A stretch of 64,000 nt of DNA from Butyrivibrio sp. INlla18 (GTDB taxonomy: Bacteria > Bacillota > Clostridia > Lachnospirales > Lachnospiraceae), in contig NZ_FMXK01000006.1 in NCBI RefSeq assembly GCF_900103635.1, positions 186,001-250,000 on the forward strand, read 5' to 3'. Shown one piece after another: positions 8,795 through 17,332 of the stretch (its first letter is position 1; each line of letters begins with the position of its first letter). The notes under the pieces are model-generated. The model was not told the DNA's origin, did not search any database, and saw only the letters and a program-made list of their open reading frames with translations. A program made the translations under genes and the position numbers.

Positions 8795-10159
8795 ATGATA
8801 AATGTAAAAGAGGTTGTCGAGACCAATGAAATGATCGAGAAAGAAAATCTGGACGTTAGAACAATCACTCTGGGTATCAGCCTTTTAGATTGTATCTCTT
8901 CAGATTTAGATCAGCTCTGCAAAAATATCTATGACAAGATCTACGATACTGCCAAGGACCTTGTAAGTACTGGCAATCAGATTTCTAGAGAATTCGGAAT
9001 TCCAATCGTTAACAAAAGAATATCAGTAACACCTATCGCTTTAGTTGGTGGAGCTGCATGTAAGAGCCCATCTGATTTTGTTCAGATCGCAAGGACTCTT
9101 GATAGCGTAGCCAAAAAAGTTGGTGTTAACTTTATTGGTGGCTATTCAGCTCTTGTAAGTAAGGGAATGACAGAAGCTGACAGACTTCTTATTGAATCAA
9201 TCCCAGAAGCTCTTGCTACAACAGATGTTGTTTGTTCATCTATAAATGTTGGCTCAACAAAGACTGGAATCAACATGGATGCAGTAAGGCTCATGGGAAC
9301 CATAGTTAAAAAGACTGCTGAAGCAACTAAGGAAAACGATTCCCTTGGATGTGCTAAACTTGTTATTTTCTGTAATGCACCTGATGATAACCCATTTATG
9401 GCTGGGGCATTCCATGGCGTAACAGAATCTGACAAGATAATAAATGTCGGCGTAAGTGGACCTGGTGTTGTTAAGACAGCTCTTGAGAGCGTTAGGGGAG
9501 AGAATTTCGAAGTTCTCTGCGAGACCATCAAAAAGACAGCATTCAAGGTTACAAGAGTTGGTCAGTTGGTTGCACAGGAAGCTTCTAAGAGACTTGGGGT
9601 TCCATTTGGTATTATCGACCTTTCACTTGCTCCTACACCAGCAATTGGCGATAGCGTAGCAGATATATTACATGAGATCGGTGTTGAGCATGCTGGCGCA
9701 CCTGGAACAACAGCAGCCCTTGCTCTTTTGAATGATCAGGTCAAAAAAGGTGGAGTAATGGCATCATCTTATGTGGGAGGCCTTTCTGGAGCATTTATTC
9801 CTGTCAGTGAAGATCAGGGTATGATAAATGCAGTTAATGCCGGATGCCTTACACTTGAAAAGCTTGAAGCAATGACCTGTGTATGTTCAGTTGGTCTTGA
9901 TATGATAGCAGTACCTGGAGACACTAAAGACACAACTATTGCCGGAATCATCGCAGATGAAATGGCAATCGGTATGATCAATCAAAAAACAACAGCAGTT
10001 CGTCTTATTCCAGTAATTGGAAAAGGCGTTGGTGAGACAGTTGAATTTGGAGGCCTTCTTGGCTATGCACCAATCATGCCAGTAAACCAGTTCTCATGCG
10101 ATAATTTTGTAAACCGTGGTGGACGAATTCCAGCACCGGTCCACAGCTTCAAGAACTGA
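8795..10159 (+). CDS. DUF711 (UPF0210, PFL-like) family protein
   Basis: A 454-residue cytosolic protein of the UPF0210/DUF711 family. Recognisable stretches include [19 protein letters not shown] at the N-terminus, [11 protein letters not shown] near 85, [19 protein letters not shown] around 205-225, and glycine-rich [13 protein letters not shown] near the end. The family has been compared with the pyruvate formate-lyase fold, but the radical glycine motif is not clear here. The enzymatic activity is not established. The pairing with an upstream ACT-domain gene is conserved and suggests control by a small ligand. Nothing in the sequence suggests truncation. Confidence 0.87.
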   Translation: MINVKEVVETNEMIEKENLDVRTITLGISLLDCISSDLDQLCKNIYDKIYDTAKDLVSTGNQISREFGIPIVNKRISVTPIALVGGAACKSPSDFVQIARTLDSVAKKVGVNFIGGYSALVSKGMTEADRLLIESIPEALATTDVVCSSINVGSTKTGINMDAVRLMGTIVKKTAEATKENDSLGCAKLVIFCNAPDDNPFMAGAFHGVTESDKIINVGVSGPGVVKTALESVRGENFEVLCETIKKTAFKVTRVGQLVAQEASKRLGVPFGIIDLSLAPTPAIGDSVADILHEIGVEHAGAPGTTAALALLNDQVKKGGVMASSYVGGLSGAFIPVSEDQGMINAVNAGCLTLEKLEAMTCVCSVGLDMIAVPGDTKDTTIAGIIADEMAIGMINQKTTAVRLIPVIGKGVGETVEFGGLLGYAPIMPVNQFSCDNFVNRGGRIPAPVHSFKN

Positions 10160-10167
10160 CATCCGTC

Positions 10168-10202
10168 TTGACATTGACCTTAAAATTGCTATATATTATA
10201 AT
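10168..10202 (+). promoter_or_regulatory. Tandem sigma-A promoters for the yicC-remA-gmk-rpoZ unit
   Basis: Two overlapping -35/-10 pairs can be read: TTGACA (10168-10173) with TATATT (10192-10197, spacer 18), and TTGACC (10174-10179) with TATAAT (10197-10202, spacer 17). They lie 43-75 bases before the yicC start and just after the DUF711 stop. Confidence 0.75.
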
Positions 10203-10244
10203 AACTTTTGTATTATTATGCCCAAAAATAAGGGGGATTTTCTT

Positions 10245-11132
10245 ATGGTCTGCAGTATGACAGGTTTTGGCAGAAGTGAGATTACAGAAGGGGAACGAAA
10301 GTACATCGTTGAGCTTAAATCAGTGAATAACCGATATCTTGATATAAATATCAAGATGCCAAAGAAGTTCAATGCTTTTGAATCTGAGATTAGAAATCAG
10401 CTCAAGAACTTCATGAAACGTGGTAAGGTTGACGTATATATCAGCTACGAGGACTTTTCTGAATCAGATACAAGAGTTAAGTACAATAAGGCTGTTGCTC
10501 AGGAGTATTATTCATACTTAAATGAGATGGCCAGTGACTTTGGACTTGATAATGATGTTAGGATCTCAGTGTTATCAAGATTTCCAGAAGTTTTCACAAT
10601 GGAAGATGAACAGCTTGATGAAGAAGAGGTTTTAAGCGGTCTTCAGAAGGCAATTGCAGCTGCTGGTAAGCAGTTCTTAGATTCCAGAGTTAGAGAGGGT
10701 GAGTTCCTTTCAGGGGATCTTACTGAGAAGCTTGATGGTATGCTTGAAAATGTAGAGTATATCTCAGAGCGTTCACCTGAGATCATCGATGAGTACAAAG
10801 CTAAGCTCAGAGAGAAGATCCAGGATCTGTTAGAGGACAAGCAGGTAGATGAGAATCGCCTTGCTATGGAAGTTACTATTTACGCAGACAAGATCTGTGT
10901 TGATGAAGAGATCACACGACTTCGCAGCCACATTCAGGCTATGAGGGATGCACTTATAAAGGGTGATGACAAGGACGGAATTGGTAGAAAGCTTGATTTC
11001 CTTGCACAGGAGATGAACAGAGAAGCCAACACGATCCTTTCTAAGTCAACTGACCTTAAGATATCAGACAGAGGTATTGCTCTTAAGACTGATATCGAGA
11101 AAGTAAGGGAGCAGATACAGAACATTGAGTAA
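10245..11132 (+). CDS. yicC: YicC-family endoribonuclease
   Basis: A 295-residue YicC/YloC-family protein, known as an endoribonuclease involved in RNA turnover. It begins MVCSMTGFGRSEI, the hallmark N-terminus, followed by VELKSVNNRYLDINIKMPK and a C-terminal EEITRLRSHIQAM...KLDFLAQEMNREANTI block typical of the DUF1732 domain. The frame stays open further upstream, but the ATG at 10245 has AGGGGG about 10 bases before it and matches the family start. First gene of a unit conserved across Firmicutes (yicC, remA, gmk, rpoZ). Its last codons overlap the remA start. Confidence 0.93.
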   Translation: MVCSMTGFGRSEITEGERKYIVELKSVNNRYLDINIKMPKKFNAFESEIRNQLKNFMKRGKVDVYISYEDFSESDTRVKYNKAVAQEYYSYLNEMASDFGLDNDVRISVLSRFPEVFTMEDEQLDEEEVLSGLQKAIAAAGKQFLDSRVREGEFLSGDLTEKLDGMLENVEYISERSPEIIDEYKAKLREKIQDLLEDKQVDENRLAMEVTIYADKICVDEEITRLRSHIQAMRDALIKGDDKDGIGRKLDFLAQEMNREANTILSKSTDLKISDRGIALKTDIEKVREQIQNIE

Positions 11133-11388
11133 ACTCATTCACATAGGATTTGGTAATATAGTAAATGCAGACAAGATTATTAGCATAGTTAGTCCAGAGG
11201 CAGCCCCTATCAAAAGAATGGTCCAGAAAGCCAGAGAGGAAGGCACAAGCGTTGACGCCACTCAAGGCCGCAAGACCAAGGCTGTTATAGTCATGGAAAA
11301 TGGTATGCTTGTTTTATCTGCTCTTTTACCAGAAACTATCAGTATGCGTTTATCATCAGAGAGTGAGAGTAGTTTAGATGAAACGTAA
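11125..11388 (+). CDS. remA: RemA-like regulator (DUF370)
   Basis: An 87-residue DUF370 protein. In Bacillus, RemA is a small DNA-binding activator of biofilm matrix genes and of osmoprotection genes. The sequence IHIGFGNIVNADKIISIVSPEAAPIKRMV...GRKTKAVIVMENGMLVLSAL is typical. No ATG is available near the conserved start, so the TTG at 11125, inside the last codons of yicC, is taken. The overlap implies coupling to yicC. It has a short Ser/Glu-rich tail after the conserved core that overlaps gmk. Whether it controls matrix genes in this organism is unknown. Confidence 0.88.
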   Translation: MSKLIHIGFGNIVNADKIISIVSPEAAPIKRMVQKAREEGTSVDATQGRKTKAVIVMENGMLVLSALLPETISMRLSSESESSLDET

Positions 11389-12001
11389 AGGTATTATTAT
11401 TGTTGTTTCCGGTTTTTCAGGAGCTGGTAAGGGAACAATCATGAAAGAGCTGACCAAAAAGTATGATCAGTACGCTCTTTCAATCTCAGCCACAACTAGA
11501 AATCCTCGTGAAGGTGAGGAAAATGGCAGAGAGTATTTCTTTATTTCTAAAGAGGAGTTTGAGAAGCTCATCGAAGAGGATGGCCTCATCGAGCACGCTA
11601 GATATGTAGACAATTACTACGGAACTCCTAGGAAATATGTAGAGGACAAGCTTTCTCAGGGCATTGATGTTATTCTCGAGATCGAGATCCAGGGTGCTCT
11701 TCAGATAAAAGAAAGATATAAGGATGCGGTACTTCTTTTCGTAATGCCACCATCAGCAAAGGTCTTAGAAGAAAGACTTCGTGGCAGAGGAACTGAGACT
11801 GATGAAGTCATCAAAAAGAGACTTTCAAGGGCCAATGAAGAAGCAGTCGGCATCGAGAATTATGATTACATTGTTATAAATGATAATCTCCAGGATAGTG
11901 TAGAATGTGTTCATGAGATCATTCAAGCAGCACATTTGAGTCCTGCCAGAAATCAAGAATTTATAAATACTATTAGAAAAGAGCTTGGAGAGTTAAACTA
12001 A
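11378..12001 (+). CDS. gmk: Guanylate kinase
   Basis: Phosphorylates GMP to GDP with ATP in the cytosol. The 207-residue protein has the P-loop FSGAGKGT near residue 13, the GMP-binding block SATTRNPREGEENGREYFF (36-54), and the LEIEIQGALQIKE segment (usually EIDVQGA) near 97. Length and motif order are those of the normal family. It starts inside the end of remA, consistent with a coupled operon that continues into rpoZ. Confidence 0.95.
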   Translation: MKRKGIIIVVSGFSGAGKGTIMKELTKKYDQYALSISATTRNPREGEENGREYFFISKEEFEKLIEEDGLIEHARYVDNYYGTPRKYVEDKLSQGIDVILEIEIQGALQIKERYKDAVLLFVMPPSAKVLEERLRGRGTETDEVIKKRLSRANEEAVGIENYDYIVINDNLQDSVECVHEIIQAAHLSPARNQEFINTIRKELGELN

Positions 12002-12041
12002 CAGGCTTGTATATGCGGAAGACCCGCAGGAAAGGAACACT

Positions 12042-12320
12042 ATGATACATCCATCATACGTAGATTTAATGAATGTAGTAAACAAGGGAGTAGAAGAGGG
12101 AGAAGAGCCAGTTATCAGCTCAAGATACTCAATTGTTATGGCAACATCAAAGAGAGCAAGACAGATCATTGCCGGTGATGAGCCAATGGTTAAGGTTAAG
12201 GACAAGCAGAAGCCTCTTTCAATCGCTGTTGAAGAGATGAACCAGGATACACTTAGAATCCTTACAGATGAAGAGAAGGATGCTCTTGCAGAAGAGAATA
12301 ACGAGGAAACAGAAGCTTGA
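12042..12320 (+). CDS. rpoZ: RNA polymerase omega subunit
   Basis: A 92-residue omega subunit that helps assemble the beta-prime subunit into RNA polymerase. The core ISSRYSIVMATSKRARQI matches the conserved (S/N)RYxLVxxxAKRARQL motif, and a glutamate-rich tail follows. The KP-LSIAVEEM stretch matches other Firmicute omega proteins. AGGAAAGG precedes the ATG. It follows gmk as in Bacillus. Its stop overlaps the TTG start of rimO. Confidence 0.93.
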   Translation: MIHPSYVDLMNVVNKGVEEGEEPVISSRYSIVMATSKRARQIIAGDEPMVKVKDKQKPLSIAVEEMNQDTLRILTDEEKDALAEENNEETEA

Positions 12321-13675
12321 AGATTTTGTTCGTATCACTTGGATGTGATAAAAATAGAGTAGACACCGAGGTTATGCTTGGAATGCTGAGCGGACGCGGA
12401 TTTACTTTTACAGATGATGAAGAAGAAGCCGAAGCAGCAGTTGTTAACACCTGCTGCTTTATCAATGATGCCAAGCAGGAGAGTATAGATACTATTCTTG
12501 AACTCTCTGAGCGTAGAAAGAGTGGCCAGCTCAAGGCACTTATAGTTACAGGTTGTCTTGCACAGCGCTATCAGGAAGAGATACAAAAAGAGATTCCAGA
12601 AGTAGATGAGATCCTTGGTATATCTTCTACAGACAAGATAATAGAAGCGCTTGAAGAGACACTTAAGAGAAATAAGCTTTTTACACACAAGAATTATTTT
12701 GATGATATCAACAGAAAGCCTGTAGGCGGTCAAAAGAGAATCGTTACTACAGGTGGTCTTTATGACTATCTTAAGATTGCAGAAGGCTGTGATAAGCACT
12801 GTACTTACTGCATTATTCCTAAGGTCAGAGGCAATTATAGAAGTGTTCCTATGGAACAGCTTTTAGTAGATGCACAGAATCTTGCTGATCAGGGTGTTAC
12901 TGAGCTTATTTTGGTAGCACAGGAAACTACACTTTACGGAACTGATCTGTATGGTGAAAAGAAACTTCCAGAGCTTTTACATAAGCTTTGCAAGATCGAT
13001 GGTTTTAAATGGATAAGGATCATGTATTGTTATCCAGAAGAGATCACCAAGGAGCTAGTTCAGACCATTAAGGAAGAGCCAAAGATATGTCATTATCTTG
13101 ATATTCCAATTCAGTCTGGTTCAGACAGAATCCTTAAAAAGATGGGACGTAGAACAAATAATGCAGAGATAAGAGAGCTTGTCAGCTACTTAAGACAGGA
13201 GATTCCTGATATCTGTATCAGAACAACTCTTATCAGTGGTTTCCCTGGAGAAACTGCCGCAGATCACAATGAGACTTATGATCTTGTTAAGGATCTTAAG
13301 TTTGATAGACTTGGAGTATTTACATATTCTCAGGAAGAGGATACTCCTGCAGCTACTATGCCAGATCAGGTTACAGAGAGGGTCAAGAACACTCGCAGAA
13401 ACAAGCTTATGAGACTTCAGCAGGAAATAGCTTTTGAATCTGCAAGCAACATGGTTGGCAGAACAGTAGACGCTGTTGTTGAGGGAAAAATAGTAGATTC
13501 TGGTGACAGTAATCTTGATGGATTTACTTATGTGGCTAGAACCTACAAGGATGCACCTGATATTGACGGATTTGTTTTTGTAACAGGTGTTCACAGAGAA
13601 CTGATGACTGGAGATTATTTAAAGGTTAATATTACAGGTTCAAATGAATATGACCTTATTGGGGAGGAAGCATAA
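12317..13675 (+). CDS. rimO: Ribosomal protein uS12 methylthiotransferase RimO
   Basis: A 452-residue radical-SAM methylthiotransferase that modifies the conserved aspartate of ribosomal protein S12. Three domains are visible: the N-terminal UPF0004 domain (FVSLGCDKNRVDTEVMLG, with further Cys near 44 and 78), the radical-SAM core with CDKHCTYC near 157-164, and a C-terminal TRAM domain. The initiator is a TTG at 12317 that overlaps the rpoZ stop; no nearby ATG fits the conserved start. Its stop overlaps the pgsA ATG (TAATG). Two 4Fe-4S clusters are expected. Confidence 0.94.
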   Translation: MKILFVSLGCDKNRVDTEVMLGMLSGRGFTFTDDEEEAEAAVVNTCCFINDAKQESIDTILELSERRKSGQLKALIVTGCLAQRYQEEIQKEIPEVDEILGISSTDKIIEALEETLKRNKLFTHKNYFDDINRKPVGGQKRIVTTGGLYDYLKIAEGCDKHCTYCIIPKVRGNYRSVPMEQLLVDAQNLADQGVTELILVAQETTLYGTDLYGEKKLPELLHKLCKIDGFKWIRIMYCYPEEITKELVQTIKEEPKICHYLDIPIQSGSDRILKKMGRRTNNAEIRELVSYLRQEIPDICIRTTLISGFPGETAADHNETYDLVKDLKFDRLGVFTYSQEEDTPAATMPDQVTERVKNTRRNKLMRLQQEIAFESASNMVGRTVDAVVEGKIVDSGDSNLDGFTYVARTYKDAPDIDGFVFVTGVHRELMTGDYLKVNITGSNEYDLIGEEA

Positions 13676-14217
13676 TGAATTTACCAAATAAGTTAACTGT
13701 AGCAAGAGTAATAATGATTCCATTTTTTGTATTCTTTTTACTTTTTGATCCATCTAATGTGACATTTAAGTGGATCTCACTTGCAATATTCATCGTTGCA
13801 AGCCTTACAGATATGCTTGATGGCAAGATTGCAAGAAAGTATAACCTTATCACAGATTTTGGTAAATTTATGGACCCGCTGGCAGACAAGCTTTTAGTAT
13901 GCAGCGCCATGATCGGACTTATCGAACTTCACAGAATTCCTTCATGGATCGTTATCATCATCATTGCAAGAGAATTTGTTATCAGCGGATTTAGACTTAT
14001 TGCTGCAGACAATGGCAGGGTAATTGCAGCAAGTTATTGGGGAAAGTTCAAGACAACTTTCCAGATGATCATGGTAATCCTTATGATCGCTAATTTACCA
14101 ATCCCTGCAGTGCAGGTATTAACTACAGTTATTATGTGGGTAGCTCTTGCGCTTACTGTTATTTCACTTATTGATTACCTTGTAAAGAACAAGGATGTTA
14201 TGAGTGGAGAGATGTAA
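13675..14217 (+). CDS. pgsA: CDP-diacylglycerol-glycerol-3-phosphate phosphatidyltransferase
   Basis: Makes phosphatidylglycerol phosphate, first committed step of PG synthesis, at the inner face of the membrane. The 180-residue protein carries the CDP-alcohol phosphotransferase signature DMLDGKIARKY followed by TDFGKFMDPLADK, and four to five membrane segments. It overlaps rimO by one base; the rimO-pgsA order is common in Firmicutes. The next gene starts 28 bases later. Confidence 0.94.
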   Translation: MNLPNKLTVARVIMIPFFVFFLLFDPSNVTFKWISLAIFIVASLTDMLDGKIARKYNLITDFGKFMDPLADKLLVCSAMIGLIELHRIPSWIVIIIIAREFVISGFRLIAADNGRVIAASYWGKFKTTFQMIMVILMIANLPIPAVQVLTTVIMWVALALTVISLIDYLVKNKDVMSGEM

Positions 14218-14245
14218 TTTTTAGTTTTATAGAAAGAGAAATTTA

Positions 14246-16090
14246 ATGAGTAATAACGAAGTAAAGATCAGATACGACGAGTCAGGCCTTGATGAGAAGA
14301 TCATCAGAGCCGTTTCAGAGATGGGATTTGAGTACATGTCCCCAATTCAGCAGGCAGCTATTCCTGTCATGCTGGAAGGAAAGGATATTATAGGGCAGGC
14401 CCAGACTGGAACAGGTAAAACAGCTGCTTTTGGAATACCACTTCTTCAGAAGGTAGATCCAGACAACAAGCACTTACAGGCCGTTGTATTGTGCCCTACC
14501 AGAGAGCTTGCTATGCAGGCTGCTGATGATATTAGAGATTTTGCCAAGTACATGTTTGGCATCAAGGTCCTTGCAGTTTATGGAGGACAGGATATTTCAA
14601 GACAGATCAGAGCTCTTTCTTCAGGTGTTCAGATCGTTGTTGGTACACCTGGAAGAGTTATGGACCATATGCGTAGACATACCATGAAGATGAAGGATGT
14701 TAAGGTCCTTGTACTTGATGAAGCAGATGAAATGCTTGATATGGGCTTTAGAGAAGATATCGAGACTATTTTACAGGGTATGCCAGAAGAGAGACAGACA
14801 GCTCTTTTCTCTGCAACAATGCCAGAGCCTATCCTGCAGATCACTAGGAAGTACCAGAGTGAGGATGCTGAGTACATCAAGATGACTCCAAAGGAGATCA
14901 CAGTAGCAGCTATTGATCAGGCTTACTACAGAGTTCCTCAGAAGTCCAAAGAGGAAGTTCTTTGCAGACTTATGGATTACTACAATCCTACAAGATCACT
15001 TATTTTCTGTAACACAAAGAGAATGGTTGACCAGCTTGCTGAGAACCTTAAGGGCAAGGGCTATCTTGCAGATGGACTTCACGGAGATCTTTCACAGAAC
15101 CAGAGAGATACAGTAATGAATCTCTTTAGAAGCGGTAGGATCAACATTCTTATTGCTACAGACGTTGCAGCAAGAGGTATTGATGTCAGCGGCGTTGAGG
15201 CAGTATTTAACTTTGATATTCCTGAAGATATTGAGTATTATGTACATAGAATAGGACGTACTGGAAGAGCTGGTAAGAGTGGCAGATCCTTTACTCTTGT
15301 TGGTGGAAGAGAGATGTACAAGCTCAGAGAGATCGAGAAGGTATGTCATACCAAGATCGAAGAGAGGAAGGTTCCTTCTGCAAAAGAGATAACAAGAGCT
15401 AAATCACAGAAGGTATTTGCTGAAGTTATTGATATTATTGAGAATAGCGATATCACTTCAGCTCTTGAGTTTGTTAAGCAGAAGGTAGAAGAAGGTGAGT
15501 ATACAGCAGAGCAGCTTGCAGCAGGCTTTATGAAGCTCAAGATGGGCGCTGATATCGAAGATCTTGATTTTAGCTTTGACAGACCTTCAAGAGGCAGATA
15601 CGGCAGATCTGAAGGAAGAGGTCGTGACGGCAGAGGTCGTGATGGCAGACGCTTTGACAGAGATGGTAAGGGCCGCGATGGAAGACGCTCTGACAGAGAT
15701 GGTAAGAGCCGTGATGGCAGACGCTTCGATAGAGACGGTAAGAGCCGCGATGGAAGACGCTCAGATAGAAATGGTGCTACTCGCGATGGAAGACGTTTTG
15801 ATAAAGATTCCAAGGATAGATCAAAAACTGGAACAGACATGATAAGGAGCCAGAAGAAGGATCGCAGACCTAGAAACAATCCTGGAGAAGGCTTCGAAAA
15901 GGTTGGACGCGTTAGTATAAAGGGCGAGTCTTCAACAAAGGCTTGGTATGTTGGTGAAGATACAAACACCATGAACGTTTCAAAGAAAGAGAAAAAGCAG
16001 ATCAAGTCTGAAAACAAGAAGAGAAGTATTGATTACTTACAGGATGTAAATGATCTTGTAATGGAGAGCTTTGGAAAGCGCAAAAAATAA
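14246..16090 (+). CDS. DEAD-box ATP-dependent RNA helicase with RDG-repeat tail
   Basis: A 614-residue DeaD/CsdA-type RNA helicase. Motifs in order: Q-motif (SPIQQAAIP), AQTGTGKT (about 52-59), PTRELAMQ, VGTPGRV, DEAD, SAT, and HRIGRTGRAGKSG. RecA-like domains span ~1-370. A linker and a basic region follow; residues ~465-524 are five 12-residue repeats of the form RDGRR(F/S)DRDGK(G/S), alternating Phe and Ser. This Arg/Asp/Gly-rich tail would bind RNA. A final conserved block (VGRVSIKGESSTKAWYVGE) and a lysine-rich stretch end the protein. Members of this family help in ribosome assembly and RNA decay at low temperature. The family symbol is uncertain (deaD/cshA). Confidence 0.92.
   Translation: MSNNEVKIRYDESGLDEKIIRAVSEMGFEYMSPIQQAAIPVMLEGKDIIGQAQTGTGKTAAFGIPLLQKVDPDNKHLQAVVLCPTRELAMQAADDIRDFAKYMFGIKVLAVYGGQDISRQIRALSSGVQIVVGTPGRVMDHMRRHTMKMKDVKVLVLDEADEMLDMGFREDIETILQGMPEERQTALFSATMPEPILQITRKYQSEDAEYIKMTPKEITVAAIDQAYYRVPQKSKEEVLCRLMDYYNPTRSLIFCNTKRMVDQLAENLKGKGYLADGLHGDLSQNQRDTVMNLFRSGRINILIATDVAARGIDVSGVEAVFNFDIPEDIEYYVHRIGRTGRAGKSGRSFTLVGGREMYKLREIEKVCHTKIEERKVPSAKEITRAKSQKVFAEVIDIIENSDITSALEFVKQKVEEGEYTAEQLAAGFMKLKMGADIEDLDFSFDRPSRGRYGRSEGRGRDGRGRDGRRFDRDGKGRDGRRSDRDGKSRDGRRFDRDGKSRDGRRSDRNGATRDGRRFDKDSKDRSKTGTDMIRSQKKDRRPRNNPGEGFEKVGRVSIKGESSTKAWYVGEDTNTMNVSKKEKKQIKSENKKRSIDYLQDVNDLVMESFGKRKK
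15638..15817 (+). repeat. In-frame 36-bp tandem repeat in the helicase tail
   Basis: Five consecutive 36-bp units, each coding for a 12-residue RDGRR-x-D-x-(D/N)-x-x-x unit. The units alternate Phe and Ser at the sixth position; the last two units are more diverged. Copy number could vary by slippage or recombination without a frameshift. Confidence 0.85.
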
Positions 16091-16105
16091 GGAGATGGGA
16101 TAGCT

Positions 16106-17332
16106 GTGTCAAAGGGGATGAATGCAGGTAATCTAGAAAAGCGTTTTAATTCCAGACGAATTAAGGCCAAGATCTTCAACATGGTAAGTGTTGGAGTTAT
16201 TGATGAGCCAATTAATAAGTTTTATGACGTTATCAGTATTATTGCTATCATCTTAAACCTTGCTGCGGCTTTTGCCATTACATTTGATTATATGGAGGAG
16301 CACTATAAAGGGCTCCTCCTTGCTATTGAAGCAGTTACAACTGCCTTTTTTGCAGTTGATTATGTTCTAAGGATCGTATCAGCTAATGAGCTTTATCCTA
16401 AGCTCTCAGAAGGAAAATCTATTATCAGATATATCTTTTCCTTTACAGGTCTGATCGATCTTTTATCATTTTTACCTTATTATCTTCCGGTATTCTTTCC
16501 GGCAGGAAGTACAGTATTTAGGCTTTTTAGAGTCGCTAGAATACTGAGACTTTTTAGAATCAATTCCTATTATGATCAACTTAATGTTATTACTGAAATT
16601 ATAGTATCCAAGAGCCAACAGCTCCTTGCCTCAGTATTTATCATATTTATCCTTATGCTTGCATCAAGCCTTTGCATGTACAGCGTGGAGCATGAGGCAC
16701 AGCCAAGAGTTTTCCAAAATGCATTTTCAGGAATATGGTGGTCAGCATCTACACTTTTAACTGTTGGTTATGGAGATATATATCCCGTTACCATAACTGG
16801 TAAGATATTGGGCATCATTATCAGTTTCCTTGGTGTTGGAATGGTTGCGATTCCTACAGGTATTATTTCTGCTGGATTCGTGGAACAGTACCAGAGACTT
16901 AAGACTGTTGGAGACTACGCAGAGGAAGAAAACCTTCACTTCATAAGAGTTAAGGTTCTTGATAGCGATGTGTGGAATGGCAAGAAGATCATGGAGCTTG
17001 CACTTCCAAAGGATGTCATAATCGTAGCTATTCAAAGGGGCAAGGATACCATAATTCCTAGAGGCGATACAGTTATAGAAAAAGGCGATGTAATAGTCAT
17101 GTGCGCCGAGAAGGTCAAGGATATACAGCCTATTGATCTAAAAGAAATAGTCATAAACGAAGGTCATTCCTGGAACGGCGTTGCAATTAAAAATCTTGAT
17201 ATTTCAAGACAAAGCTTTATATTTATGGTAAGGCGTAGGGGCAAAGCTATGCTTCCAAAGGGCAGCCTAGTTATCAAAGCAGGAGATGTAGTGCTTCTAT
17301 ATGAGAAGCATGTAAGAAACGAGAATGTATAA
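16106..17332 (+). CDS. Voltage-sensor potassium channel with two RCK C-type domains
   Basis: A 408-residue six-segment K+ channel. S1-S4 span about residues 40-160, with an arginine-rich S4 (FRLFRVARILRLFRIN) near 140-155, and the pore has the selectivity filter TVGYGD (residues 219-224) between S5 and S6. The cytoplasmic part (about 265-408) holds two copies of the TrkA-C/RCK-C fold (VKVLDSDVWNGKKIMELAL..., and INEGHSWNGVAIKNLDI...), with no Rossmann RCK-N domain before them. RCK-C domains bind small ligands, c-di-AMP in some families. The start is GTG at 16106 after AGGAGATGGGA. It sits 15 bases after the helicase, and its last codons overlap the HAD phosphatase. Confidence 0.88.
   Translation: MSKGMNAGNLEKRFNSRRIKAKIFNMVSVGVIDEPINKFYDVISIIAIILNLAAAFAITFDYMEEHYKGLLLAIEAVTTAFFAVDYVLRIVSANELYPKLSEGKSIIRYIFSFTGLIDLLSFLPYYLPVFFPAGSTVFRLFRVARILRLFRINSYYDQLNVITEIIVSKSQQLLASVFIIFILMLASSLCMYSVEHEAQPRVFQNAFSGIWWSASTLLTVGYGDIYPVTITGKILGIIISFLGVGMVAIPTGIISAGFVEQYQRLKTVGDYAEEENLHFIRVKVLDSDVWNGKKIMELALPKDVIIVAIQRGKDTIIPRGDTVIEKGDVIVMCAEKVKDIQPIDLKEIVINEGHSWNGVAIKNLDISRQSFIFMVRRRGKAMLPKGSLVIKAGDVVLLYEKHVRNENV

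Noticed and set aside
12002..12041. Attenuator between gmk and rpoZ
   Set aside because: Only a 4-bp GCGG/CCGC stem without a T-run; not enough for a terminator.
12335..12799. 154-residue minus-strand open frame opposite rimO
   Set aside because: Lies wholly within the certain rimO coding region and looks like antisense of radical-SAM protein codons.
15638..15817. CRISPR-like periodic repeat
   Set aside because: Units are contiguous 36-bp in-frame repeats without spacers; it is a protein repeat.
15346..16017. 223-residue open frame on the minus strand opposite the helicase tail
   Set aside because: It arises from the repetitive Arg/Asp/Gly codons on the plus strand, giving a Leu/Ser/Pro-rich antisense product; no ribosome site and the plus-strand gene is certain.
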